From: Fibrobacter sp.
Lineage (GTDB): Bacteria > Fibrobacterota > Fibrobacteria > Fibrobacterales > Fibrobacteraceae
DNA length: 46,025 nt
Direction: 5' to 3'
Assembly (NCBI GenBank): GCA_017642335.1
Contig: JAGCPF010000006.1
Span: forward strand, 1 to 46,025
Shown here: positions 8,048 to 16,501 of the stretch, piece by piece
Layout: each line of letters opens with the position of its first letter
How positions within the stretch are numbered: the stretch's first letter is position 1
Position numbers and translations under genes: made by a program
Notes under the pieces: generated by a model
The model's input: the letters and a program-made list of their open reading frames with translations, nothing else
Database searches by the model: none
Told to the model about the DNA's origin: nothing

Positions 8048-8296
8048 TACTGAAATGGTAGGGATAACAAAATGGTTTGTGATTCCCGAGCATTCGAAGG
8101 AGCGCTTATGATGAGTGACTGTCGAATGCCGCGAGGCATTCTGAAAACGAACTAGCCCGGAGCCTTTTATCCTTGAGGCTCCACCGGCTAGAAAAAATTG
8201 AGCCTAAGGATACACCAAACAAAAAAACATCTTAGTGAACGCGGGTTTTTGCGTTAAAAACCCGTTGTCCTCTACAACCTAAAAGGAATTTTAACC
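8048..8296 (+). ncRNA. Structured metY leader RNA with alternative folds
   Basis: The untranslated leader offers two sets of mutually exclusive pairings. Set one: GCATTCGA (8090-8097) with TCGAATGC (8122-8129), against GAATGCC (8124-8130) with GGCATTC (8135-8141) closed by a GCGA tetraloop. Set two: CTAGCC/GGAGCC (8152-8164) with GGCTCC/GGCTAG (8177-8191), against TATCCTTgAGGCTC (8168-8181) with GAGCCTAAGGATA (8200-8212), 13 pairs and one bulge. A further hairpin pairs GGGTTTTT (8243-8250) with AAAAACCC (8256-8263). No T-run follows any stem, so control would be translational or through Rho. I cannot match it to the SAM-I, SAM-II or SAH consensus by eye. Confidence 0.6.
8108..8155 (+). CDS. 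Candidate leader peptide in the metY leader
   Basis: A 15-codon ORF, MMSDCRMPRGILKTN, with a strong AAGGAG site six bases upstream. Like the mccBA leader it begins ATGATG and contains Cys-Arg, but here only one Cys and one internal Met codon occur (8120-8128). Its stop codon lies inside the 5' arm of the CTAGCC hairpin. A ribosome reaching the stop would melt that stem and favour the alternative 8168-8212 pairing. It may be a real regulatory uORF, or a chance ORF within a structured RNA. Confidence 0.5.
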   Translation: MMSDCRMPRGILKTN

Positions 8297-9580
8297 ATGA
8301 CGACACAGAACAAGCTCCATTTTGAAACTCTTCAGCTCCACGTTGGCCAGGAACAGGCAGACCCCGCAACCGATTCCCGTGCGGTTCCTATTTACCAGAC
8401 CACCTCTTACGTTTTCCACAACTCCCAGGATGCTGCAGACCGCTTTGCCCTGAAGGCCGGTGGTAATGTTTACGGCCGTATCAACAACTCCACTCAGGGT
8501 GTTCTCGAAGAACGTATTGCTGCCCTCGAAGGTGGTGTTGCTGCTCTTGCGGTTGCTTCCGGTGCCGCCGCCATTACTTACGCTGTTACGGCTCTTGCCC
8601 GCAGTGGTGACCACGTGGTTGTCCAGCGCACGGTTTACGGTGGTACTTTCAACCTGTTGCAGCATACGCTCCGTGACTTCGGTATCGAATCGACCTTCGT
8701 CGACACTCACGATCTCAAGAGCGTCGAAGCCGCTGTCAAGAGCAACACGAAGCTCATCTTTATCGAAACTCTCGGCAACCCGCATTCCGACATTCCGGAT
8801 ATCGACGCTATCGCCGAAATCGCTCACAAGAACAAGATTCCTCTGGTGATCGACAACACCTTCGGTACTCCGTATCTGATTCGCCCGATTGAACACGGTG
8901 CCGATATCGTGGTGCATTCTGCCACCAAGTTCATCGGAGGTCACGGTACGACTCTCGGCGGCGTGATTGTGGATAGCGGCAAGTTCGACTGGACCAAGAG
9001 CGGCAAGTTCCCACAGTTCACCGAGAAGAACCCGAGCTACGGTTTCCCGTTTGTGGCCGCCGGCGCTGCTGCCTACGCCATCTACGTGCGTACGATTCTC
9101 CTCCGTGACGAAGGTGCTGCCATTTCCCCGTTCAACGCATTCCTGCTGTTGCAGGGTGTCGAAACGCTTTCGCTCCGCCTCGATCGCCATGTCGAAAACA
9201 CCAAGAAGGTTCTGGAATTCCTTTCCAAGCACCCGAAGGTTACCCGCGTGAGCCACCCGAGCTTCGAAAACCATCCGGACCACAAACTCTACCAGAAGTA
9301 CTTCCCGAATGGTGGCGGTTCCATCTTCACGTTCGACATCAAGGGCGGCCAGGAAGAAGCTTTCAAGTTCATCGACAACCTGAAAATCTTCAGCCTGCTT
9401 GCAAACGTTGCCGACGTGAAGAGCCTCGTGATTCACCCGTACACCACCACGCATTCGGAACTTACTCCGGAAGAATTGGCTGCAGCCGGAATCACTCCGG
9501 CAACGATCCGCGTGTCTATCGGTACGGAACACTACGAAGACATCATTGCCGACCTTGAAAACGGCTTTGCAGCAATTTAA
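8297..9580 (+). CDS. metY: O-acetylhomoserine sulfhydrylase (aminocarboxypropyltransferase)
   Basis: A 427-residue PLP enzyme of the Cys/Met metabolism family. It is longer than the cystathionine enzymes, as MetY proteins are, because of an insertion after the PLP lysine. The lysine is at about 211 in [13 protein letters not shown], a motif typical of O-acetylhomoserine sulfhydrylase, which makes homocysteine from O-acetylhomoserine and sulfide in the cytosol. The usual YxRIxNPT loop reads YGRINNST here, with serine replacing proline. AAAAGGA lies nine bases before the ATG. It is probably controlled by the long structured leader and is followed by its own terminator. Its homocysteine product feeds both methionine synthesis and the neighbouring mccAB route. 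Confidence 0.9.
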   Translation: MTTQNKLHFETLQLHVGQEQADPATDSRAVPIYQTTSYVFHNSQDAADRFALKAGGNVYGRINNSTQGVLEERIAALEGGVAALAVASGAAAITYAVTALARSGDHVVVQRTVYGGTFNLLQHTLRDFGIESTFVDTHDLKSVEAAVKSNTKLIFIETLGNPHSDIPDIDAIAEIAHKNKIPLVIDNTFGTPYLIRPIEHGADIVVHSATKFIGGHGTTLGGVIVDSGKFDWTKSGKFPQFTEKNPSYGFPFVAAGAAAYAIYVRTILLRDEGAAISPFNAFLLLQGVETLSLRLDRHVENTKKVLEFLSKHPKVTRVSHPSFENHPDHKLYQKYFPNGGGSIFTFDIKGGQEEAFKFIDNLKIFSLLANVADVKSLVIHPYTTTHSELTPEELAAAGITPATIRVSIGTEHYEDIIADLENGFAAI

Positions 9581-9600
9581 TTGGTTGCGTTAAGTATCCA

Positions 9601-9654
9601 GTTCCGGCGGCGTTTTCACCATTAGGAAACGAACGTCGGAACGGATCTTTTTTT
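9601..9654 (+). terminator. Intrinsic terminator of metY
   Basis: GTTCCGGCGGCGTTT pairs imperfectly with AAACGAACGTCGGAAC across an 11-nt loop, followed by a T-run at 9648-9654. Confidence 0.75.
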
Positions 9655-9668
9655 GTACGGAGAACACA

Positions 9669-10829
9669 ATGATAGATTTTGAATATTACAACCCGGCGAA
9701 GATTGTTTTTGGCGAACACAGTGAACAGAAACTGAAATCGCTTTTGGCCGGATACGGAGTGAAGTCGCTCCAGCTTGTTTATAGCGGTGACTTTATCAAG
9801 ACGCTCGGCATTTACGACGCAATCAAGGATGCCGTTGCTGAACTCGGGATTCATTTTTCTGAAAACGGGAACGTCGTTCCAAACCCCTCTATTGACCTTG
9901 TGCGCGAACTCGTGAAGCAGGGCAAAGAAAACGGAGTGGACTTTGTGCTTGCCGTGGGAGGCGGCAGCTCCATTGATACCGCGAAGGCGGTGGCGCTCGG
10001 AATACCTTACGAAGGAGACGTGTGGGATTTCTTTGAGAAGGAAATTTCACCGAAACAGGTATTGCCGATCGGCGTCATCGCCACAACGGCATCGAGCGGT
10101 TCCGAAACTTCGAACGCGGCAATCCTTTCAAGCGGGCAATGGAAACTCGGCTTTGAAGATGACCGCATCATTCCGAAGTTCGCCATCATGAACCCGAAAT
10201 ATACGGTGGGCCTGCCGGCATACCAGACTTTCGTGGGCATCGCTGACGTGCTTTCGCACCTGCTGGAACGCTATTTCTCGGACGAGAAATATTCCGACAC
10301 CACGGATTACCTGATCGAGGGTGCAATTCGTGCATTGCTCGTGAATGCGGACAAGCTTATCGCCAACCAAAAGGACGTCAACGCCCGTGGAGAAATCCAG
10401 TGGCTTGCAAGTGTAGCGCATGGCGGTTTCCTAGATGCGGGGCGGCGCGCTGACTGGGGCTCGCACCGAATCGAGCATGAACTTTCGGCGCAATACAACA
10501 TCACTCACGGCGAAGGCATGGCGGTGGTGACTGTGGCCTGGACCAAGTACATGGCCGAGAAAAAGCCCTGGAGACTTGCGCTTTTGGCGAGCCGAGTGTT
10601 CGGGGTGGACTCGTTCAACTATAGTGAAACCGAGCGCGCGCTGATTCTTTCGGAAAAGCTTGCGGCATTCTTCAAGAAGCTGGGGCTCGCAACGACACTT
10701 ACGGAACTCAACATTGGCGACAAGGACTTCGATGCGATGGCCGCGAGGGCCACGCGTAACGGTAAGGTCGGGCACTACGTGCCGCTGGACGCCGCCGCGA
10801 TCAAGGACATCTTGAAGATTGCGCTGTAA
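9669..10829 (+). CDS. Iron-containing alcohol dehydrogenase (butanol dehydrogenase-like)
   Basis: A 386-residue cytosolic group III alcohol dehydrogenase. GGGSSID at 97-103 binds the NAD(P) pyrophosphate. The metal ligands expected for the family are present as Asp193 and His197 (ADVLSHLLE), His266 (DWGSHRIEH) and His280 (ITHGEG). The overall pattern resembles the BDH/YqdH/YugJ subgroup, which is usually NADPH-dependent and acts on aldehydes or primary alcohols. The substrate is not predictable here. GGAG precedes the ATG. It is followed 60 bp later by an AhpD-like gene and may be cotranscribed with it, suggesting a detoxification or fermentative redox role. Confidence 0.88.
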   Translation: MIDFEYYNPAKIVFGEHSEQKLKSLLAGYGVKSLQLVYSGDFIKTLGIYDAIKDAVAELGIHFSENGNVVPNPSIDLVRELVKQGKENGVDFVLAVGGGSSIDTAKAVALGIPYEGDVWDFFEKEISPKQVLPIGVIATTASSGSETSNAAILSSGQWKLGFEDDRIIPKFAIMNPKYTVGLPAYQTFVGIADVLSHLLERYFSDEKYSDTTDYLIEGAIRALLVNADKLIANQKDVNARGEIQWLASVAHGGFLDAGRRADWGSHRIEHELSAQYNITHGEGMAVVTVAWTKYMAEKKPWRLALLASRVFGVDSFNYSETERALILSEKLAAFFKKLGLATTLTELNIGDKDFDAMAARATRNGKVGHYVPLDAAAIKDILKIAL

Positions 10830-10889
10830 TCAAAAAAACTTAAACAAAAACAAAACGGTGCGCATGCACCAAAAGGAGCGTACAACAAT

Positions 10890-11447
10890 ATGGCAAGAGT
10901 AAAATTTATCGAATCGGTCGACGAGGCACAGGGCAAGGCGAAGGAAGCCTACGACAAGCTCGTCTCTACAGGCAAGATCACCAACATGAAACGCGCTTTG
11001 CTGCAGGACTACGCGACGTTCGACGCCTTCATGGGCTGGTACACCAGCTGGGCTCGCCTCGTAGAAACCATCGGGCAGCGCGCCGCTACGGTCTACGCCC
11101 ACGCCATTTCCACCACCAACAGCTGCCAGCTCTGCTCGCTGTTCTTCATCAGCGACCTGAAGGCGCTCGGCATCGACCCGAACGGGTTTGAGTACGAGAA
11201 GAACGAGGAAATCCTCGTGAAGCTCGCAAGGCAAATCGTGAAGGACCCCACCGCAGTCCCGGATTCCTACTTCGAAGAACTGCGCAAGTTCTACAACGAT
11301 TCCGAAATCGTGGCCATCGTGGGCTTTGCAGCGCAGATGATCGCGACGAACAACTTCAACTCGGTGCTGAAAATCGACGTGGACCAGCGCCTGCTCCCAA
11401 TCGTGGGCGAATTCAAGCCCGCCACCTGGAGAGCAAACATCAAATAG
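10890..11447 (+). CDS. AhpD/carboxymuconolactone-decarboxylase-like protein
   Basis: A 185-residue all-helical protein. The core has HAISTTNSCQLCSLFF, in which Cys79 and Cys82 form the CxxC redox pair of the AhpD-like superfamily; the usual following histidine is replaced here. Such proteins reduce peroxide-detoxifying partners or act as small-molecule decarboxylases or hydroperoxidases. AAAAGGAG lies upstream of the ATG at 10890. It sits between the iron alcohol dehydrogenase and a strong terminator. Assignment to the superfamily is fairly firm, but the reaction is not known. Confidence 0.75.
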   Translation: MARVKFIESVDEAQGKAKEAYDKLVSTGKITNMKRALLQDYATFDAFMGWYTSWARLVETIGQRAATVYAHAISTTNSCQLCSLFFISDLKALGIDPNGFEYEKNEEILVKLARQIVKDPTAVPDSYFEELRKFYNDSEIVAIVGFAAQMIATNNFNSVLKIDVDQRLLPIVGEFKPATWRANIK

Positions 11448-11473
11448 CTTTGTACGCTCCGTACAAAATAAAC

Positions 11474-11510
11474 GTCTCTGGAAACAATGTTTTCCAGAGA
11501 CCATTTTTTT
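11474..11510. terminator. Terminator between convergent genes
   Basis: GTCTCTGGAAA and TTTTCCAGAGAC form a long stem with a short loop, followed by seven T on the plus strand. On the minus strand the same stem is followed by GTTTATTTT, so it may also serve rseP. Confidence 0.85.
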
Positions 11511-11532
11511 AAACGAGAATGACTATTCCGCG

Positions 11533-12915
11533 TTACTTCAGGAACAGCGAGAGCTTGCTAAAATCAAGTATCGTGATGAAGACAAAGAAACTGATGAAGA
11601 AGGCCGCCGCGACATTCTGGATAACCGACTGCGTCTTGGTGGAAAGCGGCTTGCCGCGCAACTTCTCGATTCCAAGAAACATCAAAAGGCCGCCATCGGT
11701 AATCGCAAGCGGGAGCAAGTTCATTACGCCCAGGTTAATGCTGATGAGCGCAAGAAGCATCAGGAAATCCTGGAAACCGCTCATCCACACGTTGCCCATC
11801 ACGGCGACAATGGAGACCGGGCCGGAGAAGGCGTCCACCTTGACTTGTCCCTGGAACATGCGCTTGAAATAGCGGAAGATGCTCGTCGTCATTTTCCAGC
11901 TGGTTGCACAAGTTTTCGTGAAGGCTTCCACAGGACCGCGGCGTACGACCTTCGTTTCGCGGAAGAGCACGTAGCCCATCTGGATGCCAACCATGTAGCG
12001 TTTGTGTTCTTCGTTGTACACGGCGCTGAGCGTCTTGGTGAGCGTATCGCCAGAACGGATGACAGTAATCTTCACGGGTTCGCCCTTGCTGCCATCGATG
12101 ATGCGCACAACATCTTCGTAGCGGGAAATATGCTCACCGTTGATTTCAAAAATCGTATCGTTCAGGAGAATTCCCGCCTTCTCGGCAGCAGAACCTGCGA
12201 CAGGAGGGAGACGCACCATCACGCGATTCCGCGGATAAATGCCGATATCACCGATTCCCATCTTGATTTCGGAGCCAGAGGAATCCTGCGCTGGAATCAC
12301 GAGTTCTTCGGGAACCACCGTTACGGTAACGGGCTCGCCGCCACGATGCACTGTCAGCGGGACACTCGCACCGAGGCTCACGCCAATCTGCTCACGGAAA
12401 TCGTCCCAGCCCTGGGTGGCCTTGCCGTTAATTTCGACAACGGTATCGCCAGGGACAATACCCGCAGCAGCAGCCGGAGAATCCTTTGCAACAAAGCCCA
12501 CGATGAGTTCGTTGGTCGCCGGTTCTTGCACGCCCACCATGTAAAGAATCATCAAAAGCACGAACGCAAAGACGATATTGATGAACGGCCCTGCAAAGGC
12601 AATCGCCGCACGTGCGCCCACAGACTTGCCCACAAAATCTCTTTCGCCGGGAAGTTCGCCATCCTTGATCTTATCGGGGTTCTCCCCCGACATCGCCACA
12701 TAACCGCCGAACGGGATGGCCGAAATACAATATTCAGTCTCTCCATGGCGATAACGGAGAAGCTTTTTGCCAAAACCAATGCTAAACGTGTTCACCTTGA
12801 CATTGTTCCACTTGGCCACCATAAAATGCCCAAGTTCATGAATCGTCACCAAAAAACTCAACCCCACCAGGCCGAGGACAAACATCAAGACGTTGCTAAA
12901 GACAGATTCCATCAT
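11533..12915 (-). CDS. rseP: RseP-type site-2 zinc metalloprotease with two PDZ domains
   Basis: A 460-residue intramembrane protease of the RseP/YaeL family. HELGH (His26, Glu27, His30) lies in the first membrane helix. Two PDZ domains occupy about residues 130-205 and 230-315, and two or three C-terminal helices follow. The family cuts membrane-bound anti-sigma factors and signal-peptide remnants. The second active-site motif reads NLLPLAITDGG (399-409): the aspartate is kept but the usual NLLPIPxLDGG is altered. The start is one of two adjacent ATGs at 12915 and 12912, chosen because the first helix begins there; no good Shine-Dalgarno is visible. A longer reading to 13065 would overlap the GH9 gene. 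Confidence 0.87.
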   Translation of the reverse strand: MMESVFSNVLMFVLGLVGLSFLVTIHELGHFMVAKWNNVKVNTFSIGFGKKLLRYRHGETEYCISAIPFGGYVAMSGENPDKIKDGELPGERDFVGKSVGARAAIAFAGPFINIVFAFVLLMILYMVGVQEPATNELIVGFVAKDSPAAAAGIVPGDTVVEINGKATQGWDDFREQIGVSLGASVPLTVHRGGEPVTVTVVPEELVIPAQDSSGSEIKMGIGDIGIYPRNRVMVRLPPVAGSAAEKAGILLNDTIFEINGEHISRYEDVVRIIDGSKGEPVKITVIRSGDTLTKTLSAVYNEEHKRYMVGIQMGYVLFRETKVVRRGPVEAFTKTCATSWKMTTSIFRYFKRMFQGQVKVDAFSGPVSIVAVMGNVWMSGFQDFLMLLALISINLGVMNLLPLAITDGGLLMFLGIEKLRGKPLSTKTQSVIQNVAAAFFISFFVFITILDFSKLSLFLK

Positions 12916-12942
12916 AATGCAATTTAGTAAAATAGAGCCAAT

Positions 12943-12972
12943 AAAAAAGAGCCGGGGGTTTCCCCCCGACTC
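12943..12972 (-). terminator. Terminator of the GH9 gene
   Basis: On the minus strand GAGTCGGGGG, a GAAA tetraloop and CCCCCGGCTC form the stem, followed by TTTTTTAT. It separates the cellulase gene from rseP. Confidence 0.85.
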
Positions 12973-13000
12973 CCCTGTATACACCAAACTTGAATAAACA

Positions 13001-14962
13001 CTATCGGACCCTGTTGCCCATGAGGTCAAAACGGCAACCGCCCTTTTCGACAAACAGCTTGCCACCCTTCATGCGAAGTATCGCGGGCGCGTCGTGCGCT
13101 GTTGCGGCAGGTGCAACTTTACGGATTCCCGAGACCTCGACAGAACTGCTAGATACAGGATCGATCCCGGAGCCATTGGAACTGCTCGACACAGGCGCCA
13201 CCGACGAACTGGACTGTCCAACCGAAGCGCTCGATTCCGGAGCCACCTTCCCAGCCGCACGTGCAACACCTTCGACGGCAAAATCAGGAGCATACCCAGC
13301 ATTGAGAGCCTCGAGAGCCCCCGCAAGGTAGGCCAGCGGAGCATTCCAGTTGATGGCCACCTCGTTCGTCGCATAGCTGCAACGCTGGTCCGTGTAGGCT
13401 GTCGCCGCAAAGCCGGTCCTGTAATCGGCACATTTCCACTCAGCGGCAGATCCGACATCCTCACCACCGGGCTGCGGGCCGCCCACGAGCATGCCGGGCA
13501 CGGGTTCTTCCACGCCATCCGCCGTACTCGGGCGGTGGTGCGGCATCATCGGGGACTTTGAGCCAAAACCGGTCACGAAGGACATGTCCAGCGGGTTCTT
13601 GCCCAGAAGGTAGTTGAAAGCCTGGACCGCAGCAGTATAATACTTCTGGTCGCCAGTCAGGTAGTAAGCATGCAAAAGCCAAATGCCCTGGTTCGAAGCC
13701 GCCGCATTGGAACCCCAGACAAAGTCTTCCTTGCTCATGACCACGCCAAAGCCGGTCTGGGTGCGTTCAACAAACTTATCCGCCGTAGAAAGCACTTTCT
13801 GCTTCGCCTCCGCGGCATCGCTGAACACGGAAGCGTGCGTCGCCTTGCCATAGGTCGCGACTCCCGACATGTCGCCCCAGTAAGATATGTTGGCAGAGGA
13901 ACCCGACTGCTTGTAAGAGGCATCGCCTGTCGTTATCGCAAGTTCCGTTCCTGCAAAAAGTTTCTCGTCACTCGCATCACTGCCCTCGTAGGTCCCGGTC
14001 GACACTCCGGCAGGGTTCGCCTTAAAGTGGACGTTCATATTCGAGGACGCCCAGGTGTACGCCTTCTTCGCAGCCTCGAGACACTTGGAGGCATAACTCG
14101 CATCGAACGGCTTGTAGATGCGCGAAGCAAGCGCCATCACTCCTGCAAAATCAAATGCCGCTTCGGCACTCTTCCCGATAACATAACGCGCATCGGAATC
14201 TTGAGCCGGCATCACGTCGCCCGGGAAACCAAGAGCCGTAAGCTTGTGGTAAACCGTACCGTCGCTTGCCTGCATGGTCAACATCCAGTCCAGATTGTAC
14301 TTAATCTCGGCAAGGAGATCCGGAAGCTGACCATCTGCGGGAATATTCCACTTGAGCGTCTTGAAATATTCCGGGAAGTGCTCGTACAGAGAAAGAAGCG
14401 TGTAGGTGGTAATTCCCGAGTTCACGATGTACTTGCCGTAATCGCCGGCATCGTACCAGCCCTTGGGACTGCTGATGGAACCGCTCGCCCCCGTGGAATT
14501 GTGGAACTGCACATTGTCATCCAAATGACCCGCGGCACGAGCCCACTTGCCAGCGTACTGTTCTTCAAGCGCCATCGACGCACGCTGGTAGTAGAACCAC
14601 TTGGCCGCAGCCTTGAATACGTCCTTGTAGGTTTCCTCTTTTACCACGAGGTCACCGCGGACGATGTTCCCGCCCACCTTCACGCTGTACTTACCAGGCT
14701 CCTTGAGCTCGGAGAAATCGACAAGCTGCACGTTCTGGCCGCTAGCATCCCATACCGATGCGGCCTTCGGAGTTGCCGTGAGCACAGTGTTCCCGGAAGC
14801 GTCTTGGATTTCGACGTCACCGGAACCTTCGACTAGGGAAAGTTCCTTCGGGTCAGCGGGGCGATAACCGACCTGATTTATGTAGGCTGTGGCCGCGAAG
14901 GCAGTCGATACACAAGCCGCGACTGTCGAAGCCATAACCAGAATGACGCGCTTACTTTCCAA
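13001..14962 (-). CDS. Secreted GH9 endoglucanase
   Basis: A 653-residue secreted cellulase. A signal peptide (ESKR start, hydrophobic core, cleavage near AFA-ATA at 23) is followed by an Ig-like CelD_N domain (about 26-108). The GH9 catalytic domain (about 112-555) has KGWYDAGDYGKY with Asp171 and catalytic base Asp174, MMPHHRPS with His475 and Arg477, and NEVAINWNAPL with acid Glu534. A Ser-rich linker and a short tail ending FDLMGNRVR follow, resembling a C-terminal secretion or anchoring module. It hydrolyses beta-1,4-glucan outside the cell. The start is a TTG with AGAGAGG five bases upstream; the nearby ATG at 14967 is out of frame. Confidence 0.9.
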   Translation of the reverse strand: MESKRVILVMASTVAACVSTAFAATAYINQVGYRPADPKELSLVEGSGDVEIQDASGNTVLTATPKAASVWDASGQNVQLVDFSELKEPGKYSVKVGGNIVRGDLVVKEETYKDVFKAAAKWFYYQRASMALEEQYAGKWARAAGHLDDNVQFHNSTGASGSISSPKGWYDAGDYGKYIVNSGITTYTLLSLYEHFPEYFKTLKWNIPADGQLPDLLAEIKYNLDWMLTMQASDGTVYHKLTALGFPGDVMPAQDSDARYVIGKSAEAAFDFAGVMALASRIYKPFDASYASKCLEAAKKAYTWASSNMNVHFKANPAGVSTGTYEGSDASDEKLFAGTELAITTGDASYKQSGSSANISYWGDMSGVATYGKATHASVFSDAAEAKQKVLSTADKFVERTQTGFGVVMSKEDFVWGSNAAASNQGIWLLHAYYLTGDQKYYTAAVQAFNYLLGKNPLDMSFVTGFGSKSPMMPHHRPSTADGVEEPVPGMLVGGPQPGGEDVGSAAEWKCADYRTGFAATAYTDQRCSYATNEVAINWNAPLAYLAGALEALNAGYAPDFAVEGVARAAGKVAPESSASVGQSSSSVAPVSSSSNGSGIDPVSSSSVEVSGIRKVAPAATAHDAPAILRMKGGKLFVEKGGCRFDLMGNRVR

Positions 14963-15015
14963 AACATCCTCTCTCTCGTAACAGACACGACCATTCGCAT
15001 CTAAGAGAGAATATA

Positions 15016-15054
15016 AAGAAAAAATGCTCCCCGCCGTTGTGGCATAGGGAGCAT
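15016..15054 (-). terminator. Terminator of the esterase gene
   Basis: On the minus strand ATGCTCCC and GGGAGCAT form an 8-bp stem around a 15-nt loop, followed by TTTTTTCTTT. It lies between the esterase and the GH9 gene, so the two are probably not one simple operon. Confidence 0.75.
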
Positions 15055-15105
15055 ACGCTCTTTCACTGTATCAAGTGTATCAGCAGTGTGTAATCCGCAT
15101 CACAC

Positions 15106-16464
15106 TTAGGGTTTCGCAATGCGGAACGTACGACGCGCACCCTCGCGCGTTGTGGCCACGACGTAGTAAACGCCGGGATTCAAGCGCGAAAGATTGAGCG
15201 TGGAGGATTTCATCACGAGCGTTCCGTCAAGCGAGAATACTTTGTACGTAGTCGGACCGGAGACGACCGAGCGCATAGCGGGGAGTGCAGCAGCAGAATC
15301 GCCCGTTGCAGGAGGAGCCGTCACCGTAGAATCGCCCGTTGCTGGCGGCGTTGTCGTCGGCGGAGTCGTCGTAGAATCACCCGTCGCAGGAGGCGTTGTC
15401 GTGGGCGGAGTCGTCGTGGAATCACCTGTTGCAGGAGGCGTTGTCGTGGAATCACCTGTTGCCGGCGGGGTCGTCGTAGAGTCACCCGTTGCAGGAGGAG
15501 CCACCGTCGCGGCAGCAGCCTTGGCTTCGCGGGCCTTGTCCAGGAAGGCAACAGCCTTGCTCAAATTCTCGGACGAGTTCATCACGTTGCCACCATGGGA
15601 GCCCCCCGAGACCTTGACAAATTCCGTTACCACATTGTGCTTCTTGAGGGAATCGTAGAGTTCCTGACTCTGTTCGATATTCACGATATTGTCGGACGTT
15701 CCGTGGAACATGATAACCGGGGGATCATCATCACTCGCGTAGTAGGGCGAACTTGCGACCATCCACTTGTCCTTGTTTCCTTCGCGTTCCACGCCGATGA
15801 AGGCGCCTTCCATTGTTCCGGAGCCGCCCATGCTGATGGGGTTCATCGTGTAGATGTCAGTCGGAGGAGACCAGAGCACAGCACCATCAACGCAGCTGCT
15901 GAACGACGTAAATTCGCCGAGATCACCGACCAAGTCCACCGTCACCGAGCCGGACTTACCTTCCTTCAGGCCGCAGGTCGTCGCAGTAAGGCTAGAAAGG
16001 TGACCGCCCGAAGAGAACCCGGAAACGGCCACAAAATTCGTGTCGAACTTGTACTTGGCTGCATTGCCGCGGACGAAGCGCACCACGGCCTTGATGTCGT
16101 GCAGTTGCGCCGGATACTTGGCATCGCTTGCCGAACGATGGTTCGGAGTCACCACAGCGTAGCCCGCCTTGGCATAAGCCGCACAGATCGTGCTCAAGTC
16201 TGCGGAGCCCTTCATGTTATTGCTGCTCCAGGCGCTGCCGTATGTGTGGATGACCACCGGATACGATTCCTTAGCCTGTTTGGGAATATAAATGTCCAGC
16301 GTATGGTAGGTTTTTCCATCACCTACGTAGTTCACGTCGGCCGTTTTGTCGGCATCCGGCACACTGCCGCCACCCTGCGGGCCTCCGAAACCACCAAATT
16401 GGGCGAATGCGGAAACCTGGAAAAATAAGGATAGGGCCACCGCCCCTACAAATTTCTTATTCAT
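15106..16464 (-). CDS. Secreted alpha/beta-hydrolase esterase (BD-FAE/acetyl xylan esterase-like) with T9SS-like tail
   Basis: A 452-residue secreted esterase. A signal peptide ends near AFA-QFG (21), followed by a Gly-rich segment. The alpha/beta-hydrolase domain (about 40-310) has GFSSGGH with nucleophile Ser151, HGTSDN with Asp258 and GGSHGG with His290. It most resembles bifunctional feruloyl/acetyl xylan esterases that remove side groups from xylan, which fits the cellulase next door. A repetitive Pro/Thr linker (321-395) leads to a tail with YKVFSLDGTLV, LNPGVYYV and a final RTFRIAKP, the layout of a type IX secretion C-terminal signal. No strong Shine-Dalgarno is seen. Confidence 0.82.
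   Translation of the reverse strand: MNKKFVGAVALSLFFQVSAFAQFGGFGGPQGGGSVPDADKTADVNYVGDGKTYHTLDIYIPKQAKESYPVVIHTYGSAWSSNNMKGSADLSTICAAYAKAGYAVVTPNHRSASDAKYPAQLHDIKAVVRFVRGNAAKYKFDTNFVAVSGFSSGGHLSSLTATTCGLKEGKSGSVTVDLVGDLGEFTSFSSCVDGAVLWSPPTDIYTMNPISMGGSGTMEGAFIGVEREGNKDKWMVASSPYYASDDDPPVIMFHGTSDNIVNIEQSQELYDSLKKHNVVTEFVKVSGGSHGGNVMNSSENLSKAVAFLDKAREAKAAAATVAPPATGDSTTTPPATGDSTTTPPATGDSTTTPPTTTPPATGDSTTTPPTTTPPATGDSTVTAPPATGDSAAALPAMRSVVSGPTTYKVFSLDGTLVMKSSTLNLSRLNPGVYYVVATTREGARRTFRIAKP
15295..15501 (-). repeat. Tandem repeats coding the TPPATGDSTT linker
   Basis: Seven near-repeats of a 30-bp unit, two of them separated by extra TTTPP blocks, encode the esterase linker at residues 322-390. 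Copies differ by a few synonymous changes. Length variation between strains would be expected. Confidence 0.8.
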
Positions 16465-16501
16465 TTTTGTTTCAACCCACTTTTTAATTTAAAAACCGGC
16501 C

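Noticed and set aside
8235..8282. A GTG-started 15-codon ORF just before the metY ribosome site
   Set aside because: There is no Shine-Dalgarno and the frame lies mainly in a strong hairpin. Translational coupling is possible but not supported.
8048..8296. A known SAM or SAH riboswitch upstream of metY
   Set aside because: The conserved cores that I know of these classes are not present. A faint likeness of CGAAGGAGCGCT to the SAH element lacks the rest of the fold.
13670..14836. A 388-residue open frame on the plus strand opposite the GH9 gene
   Set aside because: It is antisense to a well-supported cellulase, is rich in Arg and His as expected of a shadow frame in GC-rich codons, and has no family match or ribosome site.
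15194..15658. A 154-residue plus-strand frame opposite the esterase linker
   Set aside because: It is a shadow of the TPPATGDSTT repeats and of the esterase gene on the other strand.
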